From assembly GCF_000716715.1 (NCBI RefSeq), contig NZ_JNYJ01000030.1:181043-245042 (forward strand): a stretch of 64,000 nucleotides of DNA. The letters run 5' to 3'. Under the pieces are notes generated by a model. That model searched no databases, was not told where the DNA came from, and saw only the letters and a program-made list of their open reading frames with translations. The DNA comes from Dactylosporangium aurantiacum (GTDB taxonomy: Bacteria > Actinomycetota > Actinomycetes > Mycobacteriales > Micromonosporaceae). This document shows positions 1-8,335 of the stretch, piece after piece. How positions within the stretch are numbered: the stretch's first letter is position 1; every line of letters begins with the position of its first letter. Position numbers and translations under genes: made by a program.

Positions 1-1329
1 TTCCGCCTCGACCGCGGCGGGCAGCCGGGCGGTGGTTTCGTCGAGCGAGAGGTGCACGCGCAGGCCGGCGGAGGCGCCGACGGTACGCGCGTAGTCGGCG
101 ATCGCGGCGGTGAGCCCGCCGTACCGGTCGACCTCGCTGCGCAGCTCGAACAGCGACAGCCGCAGCTCGGTGATGACCCGGGTGACCTCGGCGCGCAGGA
201 CGCGCAGCTCCTCCTCGGCGGCGGTGGCGTCCGGCAGCGCGGCGACCGCGTTGTCGATGCCGTAGCCGACCATGACGAGCTCCTGGGCGACGCCGTCGTG
301 GATCTCGCGGGCGAGCCGCTGGCGCTCCTCGGTGGTGGCCAGGGACCGGACCTCGTCGAACAGCAGCGCGGCCTCCAGGCGCAGCGCGGCGGCGCCGGTC
401 AGGCCGGTGACCCGGGCGAGGACCGGCGGGGGGTACGCCCCGGCGCTGTCACTCTCCAGGATGATGAGCCCGACGGTGCGCACCCCGGCGACGAGCGGCA
501 CCACCATCGAGGAGATGTCGCGGCTCGGGGTGACCGACCGGGCCTGCGAGCGGCTCGACACGACCGGCTGCTGGGTGGCCCACGCGTCGGCGACGGAGCT
601 CTCGGTGTCCAGGGCGGTCTCCCAGTCGAGGCGCTCCACGCCGGCCTGGGCGAGCACGACGAGGCGCCCGCCGCCGCTGCCGGACAGCACCGCGCCCCGG
701 GAGGACGGGACCATGGCCCGGACCTCGTCGAGGAGGTGCTCGGCGAGGCCGCCCGGGTCCAGGGTCGCCCCGGGCAGCTGCCGGGCGACGCTGCGCAGCT
801 GGGTCAGCAGGCGGGTGGCCTCGACGTACGGCTGCGGCGTCTCGTCGGTGCGCCGGGCCAGCAGTACCCGCTGCAGCACGGCCGCCTGGTAGGCGCCGGC
901 CCCGGCCAGCACCAGCCACTGCAGGCAGGCGCCCAGGTAGCCGCGGTCGGTGAGCATCCCCTCCGCGGCCCCGCCGGCGGCGAGCACCACCGCCGCCAGC
1001 CCCAGCAGCACGGCCGTGGTGCGCCTGGCGCCGGCGAGCACCGAGCCGATGACGGGCACCGGCAGGAACACCAGGAAGCTGTCGTCGGTGGTCGAGGCGG
1101 CGAGGGTGAGGACGAGCACCTCGGCGGCCCGGCCGAGCTGCGCGACCCGGTGGCCGGGCGGCGCGACGGTGGCGATCGCCGCGGCGACGAGCAGCAGGGC
1201 GAACCAGAGCAGCTCGTCCGTGTGGGCGCCGTCGATGAGCAGCAGTGCCGCGACGAGCGCGAGCATCAGGACACGAACCGCGATCACGGCGCCTCGGGGG
1301 CGGTCGCCCAGCACCGTCAGCTCGGTCAA
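1..1329 (-). CDS. NarL/DesK-type sensor histidine kinase with GAF domain, C-terminus cut by window edge
   Basis: The reading frame runs from a TTG at 1329 to the window edge without a stop, giving 443 codons. The N-terminal 130 or so residues hold several hydrophobic helices. A GAF-like region follows, ending near residue 320. The dimerisation/phosphoacceptor box is ERQRLAREIHDGVAQEL, with the phosphorylated histidine at about residue 344. This H-box is the HisKA_3 type found in NarL/DesK-family kinases. The HATPase domain must lie beyond position 1. A GGGAGGA ribosome binding site about 8 bases upstream supports the TTG start. Family members autophosphorylate and pass phosphate to a LuxR-type response regulator, normally encoded just downstream, here outside the window. 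The signal sensed cannot be read from the sequence. Confidence 0.9.
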   Translation of the reverse strand, partial: MTELTVLGDRPRGAVIAVRVLMLALVAALLLIDGAHTDELLWFALLLVAAAIATVAPPGHRVAQLGRAAEVLVLTLAASTTDDSFLVFLPVPVIGSVLAGARRTTAVLLGLAAVVLAAGGAAEGMLTDRGYLGACLQWLVLAGAGAYQAAVLQRVLLARRTDETPQPYVEATRLLTQLRSVARQLPGATLDPGGLAEHLLDEVRAMVPSSRGAVLSGSGGGRLVVLAQAGVERLDWETALDTESSVADAWATQQPVVSSRSQARSVTPSRDISSMVVPLVAGVRTVGLIILESDSAGAYPPPVLARVTGLTGAAALRLEAALLFDEVRSLATTEERQRLAREIHDGVAQELVMVGYGIDNAVAALPDATAAEEELRVLRAEVTRVITELRLSLFELRSEVDRYGGLTAAIADYARTVGASAGLRVHLSLDETTARLPAAVEAE

Positions 1330-1361
1330 CGAATGGTCCTCCCTACCGGTAGGTGGCAGCG

Positions 1362-3146
1362 TCAGCGCTCGTAGATGGCGGCGATGTCGCCGGCGTACTC
1401 CTTCAGGACCACGTTCCGCTTCACCTTCAACGACGGAGTGAGCGTCCCGGTCGCTTCGGTGAAGTCCTGCGGCAGGATCCGGAAGACCTTGATCGCCTCG
1501 GCCTTCGACACGGCCGTGTTCGCGTCGTCGATCGCCCGCTGGATCTCCGCGCGCAGCTCGGCGTCGTCGGTGAGCGCGGCGATGTCGGCGGATTTGCCGT
1601 GCGCCGAGGCCCAGGCCGGCAGGGCGTCGGGGTCGATGGTGACCAGGGCGGCGATGAACGGCTGCCGGTCCCCGACCACCATGCACTGGCTGACCAGCGG
1701 GTGCGCGCGGACCCGGTCCTCGAGCACGGCCGGCGCCACGTTCTTGCCGCCGGCGGTGACGATGAGCTCCTTCTTGCGGCCGGTGATGCGCAGGTACCCG
1801 TCGTCGTCCAGCTCGCCGATGTCACCGGTGTGGAACCAGCCGTCGGCGTCGATCGCCTCGGCGGTCGCGGCGGGGTTGTTCCAGTACCCCTTGAACACGA
1901 TGTCGCCCTGGACGAGGATCTCGCCGTCGTCGTCGATGCGGATCGTGACCCCGGGCAGCGGGCGGCCGACGGTGCCGATGCGGGCGCCGGTGTCGCGGTT
2001 GGCGTTGGTGGCGGGGGAGGTCTCGGTCAGCCCGTACCCCTCGAAGATGGTGACGCCGATGCCGCGGTAGAAGTGCGCGAGCCGCTCGCCGAGGGGCGCG
2101 CCGCCGGAGATCGCCCGGCCGCACTGGCCGCCGAGCGCGGCGCGCAGCTTGCTGTAGACGAGGCGGTCGAACAGGGCGTGCTGCACCTTCAGCAGCGGCC
2201 CGGGCCGCTGGGCGGCGCTGAAGTCGATCGCGACCCGCTCCGCCCGGTCGAAGATCGCGCCCTTGCCGTCGGCGTGCGCGCGCTGCTTCGCGGTGTTGTA
2301 GACCTTCTCGAACACCCGGGGCACCGACAGCACGAACGTGGGCCGGAAGGTCTGCAGGGTCGCGGCCAGGTTCTTGGTGTCGGCGGTGTGCCCCATCGTG
2401 GCCCGGGCCTGCACCACGCCGATCTGGATCAGCCGGGCGAAGGAGTGCGCCAGCGGCAGGAACAGCAGCGTGCGGGCCCCCTGGTGGAACAGCGACTGCA
2501 GCTCGGGGATCGCGTTGACGATGTCCGACAGCATGTTGCGGTGCGTGATCATGCAGCCCTTGGGGCGGCCGGTCGTGCCGCTGGTGTAGATGATCGTGGC
2601 GAGGTCGTCGGCCTTCGCCTCGGCGCGCCGCCGGTCGACGTCCTCGCGGGGGACCGCGGCGCCGTCGGCGCCGAGCACGTCGACCGCGCCCGGCGCGCCG
2701 TCGATCTGCCACACGTGCGCGACGGCCGGCAGCTGGTCACGGATGGCCGCGACGGTGTCGCGGTGCGCGTCGGTCTCGACGAAGCAGGCGACCGCGCCGG
2801 AGTCCTCGAGGATCCAGGCGACCTGCTCGGCGCTGGAGGTCTCGTAGATCGGCACGGTGACCGCGCCGACGGACCAGATGGCGTAGTCGATGAGGGTCCA
2901 CTCGTAGCGCGTCTTGCTCATCAGCGCGACCCGCTCGCCCGGCTCGATGCCGGCCGCGAGCAGGCCCCGGGCCAGGGTGACGACCTCGTCGTGGAACTGT
3001 GCGCAGGTGACGTCCTGCCAGCCGGCACCGGTCTGCCGCTGGAACTGCACCGCGTCCGGCGCCGCCGCCGCGTTGTCCCACACGGGGTCGGTGAGCGTGG
3101 CGTGATCGCCGACGGTGACCGCCGGGGGCACGGTGAACTCGCGCAC
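1362..3146 (-). CDS. Long-chain fatty-acid--CoA ligase (AMP-forming, FadD15-like)
   Basis: This 594-residue protein is a full-length ANL-superfamily acyl-CoA synthetase. It activates fatty acids with ATP and CoA for beta-oxidation or lipid synthesis. Visible motifs are the P-loop-like IIYTSGTTGRPKGCMITH (near residue 190), the adenylate-binding FEGYGLTETSP (near 365), the WFHTGD motif and GRKKELIVTAGGKN hinge of the C-terminal lid. Length and motifs match the bacterial FadD15 group. The GTG start at 3146 has a GAAGGAG site 6-7 bases upstream. It diverges from the SRPBCC gene at 3231, and the 84-bp gap must hold both promoters. Substrate chain length cannot be decided here. Confidence 0.93.
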   Translation of the reverse strand: MREFTVPPAVTVGDHATLTDPVWDNAAAAPDAVQFQRQTGAGWQDVTCAQFHDEVVTLARGLLAAGIEPGERVALMSKTRYEWTLIDYAIWSVGAVTVPIYETSSAEQVAWILEDSGAVACFVETDAHRDTVAAIRDQLPAVAHVWQIDGAPGAVDVLGADGAAVPREDVDRRRAEAKADDLATIIYTSGTTGRPKGCMITHRNMLSDIVNAIPELQSLFHQGARTLLFLPLAHSFARLIQIGVVQARATMGHTADTKNLAATLQTFRPTFVLSVPRVFEKVYNTAKQRAHADGKGAIFDRAERVAIDFSAAQRPGPLLKVQHALFDRLVYSKLRAALGGQCGRAISGGAPLGERLAHFYRGIGVTIFEGYGLTETSPATNANRDTGARIGTVGRPLPGVTIRIDDDGEILVQGDIVFKGYWNNPAATAEAIDADGWFHTGDIGELDDDGYLRITGRKKELIVTAGGKNVAPAVLEDRVRAHPLVSQCMVVGDRQPFIAALVTIDPDALPAWASAHGKSADIAALTDDAELRAEIQRAIDDANTAVSKAEAIKVFRILPQDFTEATGTLTPSLKVKRNVVLKEYAGDIAAIYER

Positions 3147-3230
3147 GTACGACTCCTTCTTTCAACCCGTATTCGGGAACCTACCCTGCCGACGGATCGC
3201 CAGGCGCACCGCAGAGGTAGCCTGCCACGC

Positions 3231-3677
3231 ATGGCCGACACTTCGACGCAGTCGATCGTCATTGACGCGCCCCCGGAGCGCATCGCCGAGGTCATCGCCG
3301 ACTTCGCCCGCTACCCCGAATGGGTGGCGGCCGTGAAGTCGGTCGAGGTGATCGAGGAGTACGAGGACGGCTACGCGAGTCAGGTCAGCTTCGTGCTGGA
3401 CTCGGGACCGGTCTCCGACGAATACACCCTGCGGTACGAATACGCCGAGGACCTGACCCGCATCGAATGGAGCCTGGTCGCGCCGTCGAAGATGCAGAAG
3501 CAGCAGGACGGCTCCTATGACATTACCGCCAACGCGGACGGGACCTCCACGGTGACCTATTCGCTGTCCGTGGAGCTGGCGATCGGCATGCTCGGCATGT
3601 TCAAGCGGAAGGCCGAGAAGATGATCATGGACACCGCGCTCAAGGAGCTCAAGCGGCGCGTCGAGGGCGCGGCGTGA
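3231..3677 (+). CDS. SRPBCC family protein (polyketide cyclase/lipid-binding fold)
   Basis: The 148-residue product has the helix-grip START-like pattern: an opening STQSIVIDAPPERIAEVIAD strand-helix, the FARYPEWVAAVKSVEV segment, and a long C-terminal amphipathic helix from about residue 118 with many Lys/Glu. These proteins bind hydrophobic ligands in a deep cavity; the ligand is unknown here. A possible -10 element TAGCCT (3218-3223) lies only 7 bases before the ATG, and there is no ribosome binding site, so a leaderless mRNA is plausible. The next gene overlaps it by 4 bases (GTGA), so the two are probably co-translated. The divergent neighbour is an acyl-CoA synthetase, which fits a lipid-related role but does not prove it. 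Confidence 0.88.
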   Translation: MADTSTQSIVIDAPPERIAEVIADFARYPEWVAAVKSVEVIEEYEDGYASQVSFVLDSGPVSDEYTLRYEYAEDLTRIEWSLVAPSKMQKQQDGSYDITANADGTSTVTYSLSVELAIGMLGMFKRKAEKMIMDTALKELKRRVEGAA

Positions 3678-4084
3678 CGCGCGACCCGCGCGAGGAGGCG
3701 GAGCGCCTGGTGGCGACCGCCCTCGCGGCCCTGTCGGTGGCCGCGAACAGCACCGCCGGGTTCGCGACCGGCTCCGCCGAGTGCTGCGTGTGCCCGGTCT
3801 GCAAGGCCATCGCCGCCGCCCGCGACCCCGACCCGGACTTCGCCGAGCGCCTGGCCACCGGCGTCGGCGACCTGGCGGTGGGCCTCGCCGGCGTCCTGCG
3901 CGCGTTCGGCGCCGCCGGCACCCAGGCCCGCCCCGGCGCGGCGCGCGACAGCGGATCCACCGGTACACCGGAAGCCGCGGACAACACCGAAGACGTGTGG
4001 CAGCACGCCACCACGGAGACACCGAAGTCGCCGAAACCGATGGCCAAGAAGGCCGTCAAGCCCAAGATTGATCCTGAGGCATAG
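3674..4084 (+). CDS. Conserved actinobacterial small protein with CCVCPVC cysteine cluster
   Basis: This 136-residue protein starts with GTG overlapping the stop of the SRPBCC gene. Its first half is helical and contains the cysteine cluster CCVCPVCKAI at about residues 36-45, which could bind a metal or pair oxidatively. The C-terminal third is a Thr/Pro/Lys-rich tail (KSPKPMAKKAVKPK) that looks disordered and basic. I cannot assign a function. The order acyl-CoA ligase, SRPBCC, this protein, ROK glucokinase resembles an arrangement I recall from streptomycetes, which suggests a conserved but uncharacterised unit. Confidence 0.75.
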   Translation: MTRDPREEAERLVATALAALSVAANSTAGFATGSAECCVCPVCKAIAAARDPDPDFAERLATGVGDLAVGLAGVLRAFGAAGTQARPGAARDSGSTGTPEAADNTEDVWQHATTETPKSPKPMAKKAVKPKIDPEA

Positions 4085-4110
4085 CGCCTGTGCGAGAGGA
4101 GACAGACGCG

Positions 4111-5055
4111 GTGGGGCTGACCATCGGAGTCGACATCGGCGGAACCAAGGTGCTCGGCGGCGTCGTCGACAGCGCGGGTGACGTCCTCGCACAGACCCGG
4201 CGCGACACGCCGGCCGAGGACCCCGCCCGCACCGCCGACCGCATCATCGAGGTGATCCGGGAGCTGGCCGCGAGCCACCCCGTCGACGCCGTCGGCATCG
4301 GCGCGGCCGGCTGGATCGACGCGACCCGCTCGATCGTGCAGTTCGCACCCAACCTGGCCTGGCGCAACGAGCCGCTGCGCGAGAAGATCACCGCCGCGGT
4401 CGGCCTGCCGGTCGTGGTGGAGAACGACGGCAACGCCGCGACCTGGGCGGAGTTCCAGTTCGGCGCCGGCCGCGACGCCGACAACTCGATGGTGCTGTTC
4501 ACCGTCGGCACCGGCATCGGCAGCGGCATCGTCATCCACGGCTCGCTGATCCGCGGCACCAACGGCATCGCCGCCGAGCTCGGCCACATGACGATGGTCC
4601 CCGGCGGGCACCCCTGCGGCTGCGGCCGGCTCGGCTGCCTGGAGCAGTACGCCAGCGGCAACGCCCTGGTCCGGTTCGCCAAGGCCGACGCGCGGGAGCG
4701 GCCCGAGCTCGCCGAGCAGCTGCTCGGCCTCGCCGGCGGCGACCCCGACGCGATCAGGGGCCCCGCCGTCACCCAGGCCGCCCGCCTCGGCGACACCGTC
4801 GCGATCGGCGCGTTCGAGCAGATCGGCCGCTGGCTCGGCGTCGCCCTCGCCGACATCGTGCAGATCCTCGACCCCCAGGTCATCGTCGTCGGCGGCGGGG
4901 TCATCGACGCCGGGGACCTGCTCATGAAGCCGGCCCGCGCCAGCTACGAGGAGCAGCTCGCCCAGCGCGGCCGGCTCCCCGTCGCCGAGGTCCGCCCCGC
5001 CCTCATGGGCAACCTCGCGGGAGTGGTCGGAGCCGCCGACCTGGCGCGCGTATGA
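4111..5055 (+). CDS. glk: ROK family glucokinase
   Basis: The product phosphorylates glucose to glucose-6-phosphate and belongs to the ROK (repressor, ORF, kinase) family without a DNA-binding domain. Visible features are the N-terminal phosphate loop LTIGVDIGGTKVLGG, the catalytic region VVVENDGNAATWAE, the ROK signature around VGTGIGSGIV, and the zinc-binding CGCGRLGCLE motif. GTG 4111 is chosen because GAGAGGAG lies about 10 bases upstream; an in-frame GTG at 4090 would add seven residues (MREETDA). The length of 314 residues matches streptomycete glucokinases, which also act in carbon catabolite repression. The EEP gene begins at 5052 and overlaps its stop. Confidence 0.92.
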   Translation: MGLTIGVDIGGTKVLGGVVDSAGDVLAQTRRDTPAEDPARTADRIIEVIRELAASHPVDAVGIGAAGWIDATRSIVQFAPNLAWRNEPLREKITAAVGLPVVVENDGNAATWAEFQFGAGRDADNSMVLFTVGTGIGSGIVIHGSLIRGTNGIAAELGHMTMVPGGHPCGCGRLGCLEQYASGNALVRFAKADARERPELAEQLLGLAGGDPDAIRGPAVTQAARLGDTVAIGAFEQIGRWLGVALADIVQILDPQVIVVGGGVIDAGDLLMKPARASYEEQLAQRGRLPVAEVRPALMGNLAGVVGAADLARV

Positions 5056-5726
5056 CCAAGCTCAGGGTCCTGTCGTACAACCTGCACAGCCTGCGGGACG
5101 ACCGGCGGGCCCTCGCCGAGGTGGTGCGGGGCGTCGCCCCGGACGTGGCGATCCTGCAGGAGGCGCCCCGCCGCTTCCGGTGGCGGCAGAAGTCGGCGGA
5201 CCTGGCCCGCGACTTCGAGCTCGTCGTCGCCGGGGGCGGCCTGCCCGCGCTGGGCAACCTGATCCTGACGAACCTGCGGGTCCGCCCGCTCGACGGGTTC
5301 GACATCAGGTACCCGCTGACCCCGGGCCGCCACATGCGCGGCGCCGCGTTCGTGCGCTGCCGGGTCGGCCGCGCCACGTTCGTCGCGGTCGGCTCCCACC
5401 TGTCCACCGACGCGACCGAACGCCCGGCCCAGGCCGCCGTGCTCAAGGCACGCCTGGCGGAGCCGGCCGAGCCGGTCGTGTTCGCCGCCGACCTCAACGA
5501 GAACTCCGGCGGCGCCGCCTGGCGCACCCTCGCCGACGGCCTCGTCGACGCGGCCGGCGCCGACGAACGCCACACGTACCCGTGCGCCGCCCCGCGCGAC
5601 CGCCTCGACGCCGTCTTCGTCGACCCCCGCGTCACCGTGCTGTCCTACGAGGTCGTCGACACCCCGGCCGCCCGCCTGGCCAGCGACCACTTCCCGGTCG
5701 TCGTGGAACTGGACCTGCCAGACTGA
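5052..5726 (+). CDS. Endonuclease/exonuclease/phosphatase (EEP) family metal-dependent hydrolase
   Basis: The 224-residue protein is a compact EEP/DNase I-fold hydrolase with no signal peptide or membrane segment. Fold motifs appear in order: LRVLSYNLHSLRDD, VAILQEAP (metal-binding Glu), SHLSTDATERP, FAADLNENSGG, DRLDAVFVD and the terminal ASDHFPVVVEL His-Asp pair. The ATG overlaps the glucokinase stop by 4 bases (ATGA), indicating translational coupling. Substrates of this family range from DNA to phosphoinositides and CoA esters, so the actual target is unknown. Confidence 0.88.
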   Translation: MTKLRVLSYNLHSLRDDRRALAEVVRGVAPDVAILQEAPRRFRWRQKSADLARDFELVVAGGGLPALGNLILTNLRVRPLDGFDIRYPLTPGRHMRGAAFVRCRVGRATFVAVGSHLSTDATERPAQAAVLKARLAEPAEPVVFAADLNENSGGAAWRTLADGLVDAAGADERHTYPCAAPRDRLDAVFVDPRVTVLSYEVVDTPAARLASDHFPVVVELDLPD

Positions 5727-6122
5727 CCGCTTTTTCGGGGTCCCCGGCCCGTGCCCTCGTCGCCGGAGCCGCCGCGGTCCGTGGTCCTTGCTGGCTCCGG
5801 TCCGCGGTGGTCCGGGCCGTCGCTCCCGTCAGCCACCGGTCGGCCGTGAACGGCCTCCCTGCCAGGTCCGCGTGCAGTCACCCCGGACGCGACCTGGCGG
5901 TCGCGGCCACGCGGCCGTGGACGGCCGCAGCACCCAACGCGCGGTTGACCTTGGACACTTTGACCGCCCTGGACCGGTCAAAGTGTCCAAGGTCAACTCA
6001 CCCGCCACCGGTGGCCCGGAGGGGCGCACCGGCCGTCACGTGCGGGACTGGACAAACCAGCGCTGAGCGGACGAGGATCTGCGCGCGACAGGCATGCGTG
6101 GTGCAGTGGGGAGACGACGCGG
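5727..6122 (+). other. 396-bp non-coding gap with a large perfect inverted repeat
   Basis: No convincing gene is present between the EEP hydrolase and the monooxygenase. The short open frames here lack ribosome binding sites and protein-like composition. The main structure is a 23-bp perfect inverted repeat, entered separately. The region probably holds the terminator of the glucokinase operon and the promoter of the monooxygenase gene. I could not identify a -10/-35 pair with confidence. Confidence 0.6.
5944..5997. repeat. Perfect 23-bp inverted repeat (hairpin, family member 1)
   Basis: The left arm 5944-5966 begins GTTGACCTTGGACAC. Its exact reverse complement occupies 5975-5997, with an 8-base loop CCCTGGAC. 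There is no T-tract. The same core, GACCTTGGA...TCCAAGGTC, recurs behind the EF-Tu gene (23658-23701), and a degenerate right arm occurs at about 30639-30661 behind the helicase. All three are intergenic and follow a stop codon. It may act as a terminator or mRNA-stabilising hairpin, or be a REP-like dispersed element. Confidence 0.9.
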
Positions 6123-7526
6123 GTGACAAGCTTCGACGAACTGTCCGGCGGCGCGACCCACTGGCGCGACGGCGAGCCCGTCTACGACCGCGGCGACACC
6201 GTCTGCGTCATCGGCGCCGGCGGCACCGGGCTGGCGGCGATCAAGAACCTGCGCGAGGCCGGGTTCGGGGTCGACTGCTACGAGCGCGAGACGGGCGTCG
6301 GCGGCGGGTGGAACTGGCGGCACGACCGCAGCCCCGTGTACTCCAGCACCCACCTGATCTCGTCGAAGCCGTTCACGCAGTTCCCGGACTTCCCGATGCC
6401 GGACGACTGGCCCGACTACCCGCACCACTCGCAGCTGCTGGCGTACTTCGAGCGGTACGCGGACCACTTCTCGCTGCGCGAGCACATCTGGTTCGGCACC
6501 GACGTGGCCAGGGTCGAGCCCGCCGACGACCCCGACGGTGGGCCCCCGCGCTGGGACGTCACGGTCCGGGGCTCGCGGGGCGGGGCGCCGCGCACGATGC
6601 GCTACGCCGCGGTCGTCGCCGCCAACGGGCACAACTGGTCGCCGAAGATGCCCGAGTACGAGGGGCTCGCCGACTTCCGCGGCAAGGTGATCCACGCCAG
6701 CCAGTACAAGGACGCGGCCCAGCTGCGGGGGCGCAAGGTCCTCGTCGTCGGCGCCGGCAACAGCGGCTGCGACATCGCGGTCGAGGCGGCCCAGCAGGCG
6801 GCGAAGTGCTGGCACTCGACCCGCCGCGGCTACTGGTACGCGCCGAAGTACGCCCTCGGCAAGCCCGCCGACCAGGTCAACGACCGGATCCTGGCGATGC
6901 GGCTGCCGTTCCGGCTGCGCCAGTGGCTGCTGCAGCGCACGATCAACATGACGGTCGGCGACCTCACCCGGTTCGGCCTGCAGAAGCCCGACCACGGGCT
7001 GCTGGAGATGCACCCGCTGGTCAACAGCCAGCTGCCCTACTACCTCGGCCACGGCGGGATCACGCCGCTGCCGGACATCAGGCGGTTCGAGCGCACCGAG
7101 GTCGTCCTGGCCGACGGGCGCACCGTCGAGCCGGACCTGGTGGTGTTCGCCACCGGGTACCTGCCGAACTTCGACTTCCTCGCCCCGGAGCTGCTGTCGA
7201 CGGACGCCGCGGGGCGGCCGCGGCTGGCGCTGCAGATGCTGTCGCGGACCCACCCGACCCTCGCCGTGGCCGGCCTGCTGCAGCCGGACTCGGGCGTGTT
7301 CACGCTCGCGCACTGGCAGACGGTGTTCATCGCCCAGTGGCTGCGCGTGCTCGACGCGTCCCCGGCCAAGGCCCAGGCCCTCTGGGCCCGGCTGCGGCAG
7401 GACGGCGACCGCCGCTTCACCGCCGGCAAGGTCACCGACTCGACGCGGCACTGGTTCGAGGTCAGCCATTTCGTGTACCTGCAGGCGCTCGAGAAGTCCC
7501 TGCACGAGCTGGAGGCGGTCCGTTGA
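6123..7526 (+). CDS. Flavin-containing monooxygenase (FMO / Baeyer-Villiger type)
   Basis: This 467-residue protein has two dinucleotide-binding sites: FAD-binding VIGAGGTGLAAIKNL (about residue 29) and NADPH-binding VLVVGAGNSGCDIA (about 205). Between them is the FMO fingerprint FRGKVIHASQYK (F-x-G-x3-H-x3-Y). A further conserved segment is VVFATGYLPNFDFL near residue 340. Such enzymes insert one oxygen atom from O2 into nucleophilic or ketone substrates using NADPH. GTG 6123 is preceded by GGGGAG about 8 bases upstream. The alpha/beta hydrolase gene starts within its stop codon (TTGA), so the two probably work together, as in pathways where an ester is formed and then handled by a hydrolase-fold partner. 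Confidence 0.9.
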   Translation: MTSFDELSGGATHWRDGEPVYDRGDTVCVIGAGGTGLAAIKNLREAGFGVDCYERETGVGGGWNWRHDRSPVYSSTHLISSKPFTQFPDFPMPDDWPDYPHHSQLLAYFERYADHFSLREHIWFGTDVARVEPADDPDGGPPRWDVTVRGSRGGAPRTMRYAAVVAANGHNWSPKMPEYEGLADFRGKVIHASQYKDAAQLRGRKVLVVGAGNSGCDIAVEAAQQAAKCWHSTRRGYWYAPKYALGKPADQVNDRILAMRLPFRLRQWLLQRTINMTVGDLTRFGLQKPDHGLLEMHPLVNSQLPYYLGHGGITPLPDIRRFERTEVVLADGRTVEPDLVVFATGYLPNFDFLAPELLSTDAAGRPRLALQMLSRTHPTLAVAGLLQPDSGVFTLAHWQTVFIAQWLRVLDASPAKAQALWARLRQDGDRRFTAGKVTDSTRHWFEVSHFVYLQALEKSLHELEAVR

Positions 7527-8326
7527 CCACCCGTGTGATGCGCGCCGACGAGTGGTCCGACCCGCCGAAGCCCGTCCAGCGGGAGGTCCTCACCGAGCAG
7601 CCCGAGTCGCCGCAGGACCGCCCCCCGGTGCTGTTCGTCCCGGGGTACGGCCACGGCGCCTGGGCCTTCGCCCAGCACTGGCTCGAGCACACGGCCCGCC
7701 GCGGCTTCCCCGCCTCGGCGATGAGCCTGCGCGGCCACGGCGGCAGCGGCGCCGACCCCGACGCCCGGCTGCGCGACTACGTCCACGACGTCACCCAGGT
7801 CGCCGCCGGCCTGCCGAAGCAGGCGGTCCTCGTCGGCCACGGCGCCGGCGCCCTCGTCGTGGCGATGGCCCTGGCCAGGTACCCGGCCCGGGCCGGTGTC
7901 CTCGTCGCCCCCGTCTTCGGCGGGCCAGCCACCGCCCTGGGCCTGCTGCGCCGCAACCCCGGCGGCACGGTCCCGGGCCTGTTCGGCGGCCGCGTCTCGG
8001 TGCGCGCGGGGCAACTGTTCAGCCGGGGTCTGCCGGCGAAGGAGGCGCAGTCGTACGCGGCCCGCCTGCAGCGGGTGCCGGCGGGCGCGCAACGCCAGCT
8101 GATCCGCCGCCGGGAGCCGGAGCAGCCGGTCGGCGCCCCGCCGGTGCTCGTCGCCGGCAGCCCCGACGACCGCATCGTGTCGGCGTCCGCCCTGGAGTGG
8201 GTCGCCCGGCGGTACGGCGGCTCGCCCCTGCTCTTCCCCGGGATGGGCCACGACCTGATGCTCGACGCCCGCTGGCAGGAGCCGATCGACGCGATCCTGG
8301 ACTGGCTGGAGAAGCTGCCGGGCTAG
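7523..8326 (+). CDS. Alpha/beta-hydrolase fold protein lacking the nucleophile serine
   Basis: The 267-residue product has the alpha/beta hydrolase layout: the oxyanion loop VLFVPGYGHGAWAF, a cap, an acid residue in AGSPDDRIVS and the catalytic-type histidine in PGMGHDLMLD. At the nucleophile elbow it reads VLVGHGAGALV where active lipases and esterases have G-x-S-x-G, so the serine is glycine. Either it is catalytically inactive or it uses a different chemistry. TTG 7523 is chosen because GGAGG lies 7 bases upstream and the codon overlaps the monooxygenase stop; GTG 7535 and ATG 7538 are in-frame alternatives. Confidence 0.82.
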   Translation: MTTRVMRADEWSDPPKPVQREVLTEQPESPQDRPPVLFVPGYGHGAWAFAQHWLEHTARRGFPASAMSLRGHGGSGADPDARLRDYVHDVTQVAAGLPKQAVLVGHGAGALVVAMALARYPARAGVLVAPVFGGPATALGLLRRNPGGTVPGLFGGRVSVRAGQLFSRGLPAKEAQSYAARLQRVPAGAQRQLIRRREPEQPVGAPPVLVAGSPDDRIVSASALEWVARRYGGSPLLFPGMGHDLMLDARWQEPIDAILDWLEKLPG

Positions 8327-8335
8327 CCGGGCTTG

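Noticed and set aside
1353..3230. A very long plus-strand frame leading into the SRPBCC gene
   Set aside because: The part before ATG 3231 is antisense to the acyl-CoA ligase and has shadow composition; the SRPBCC fold begins right at the ATG.
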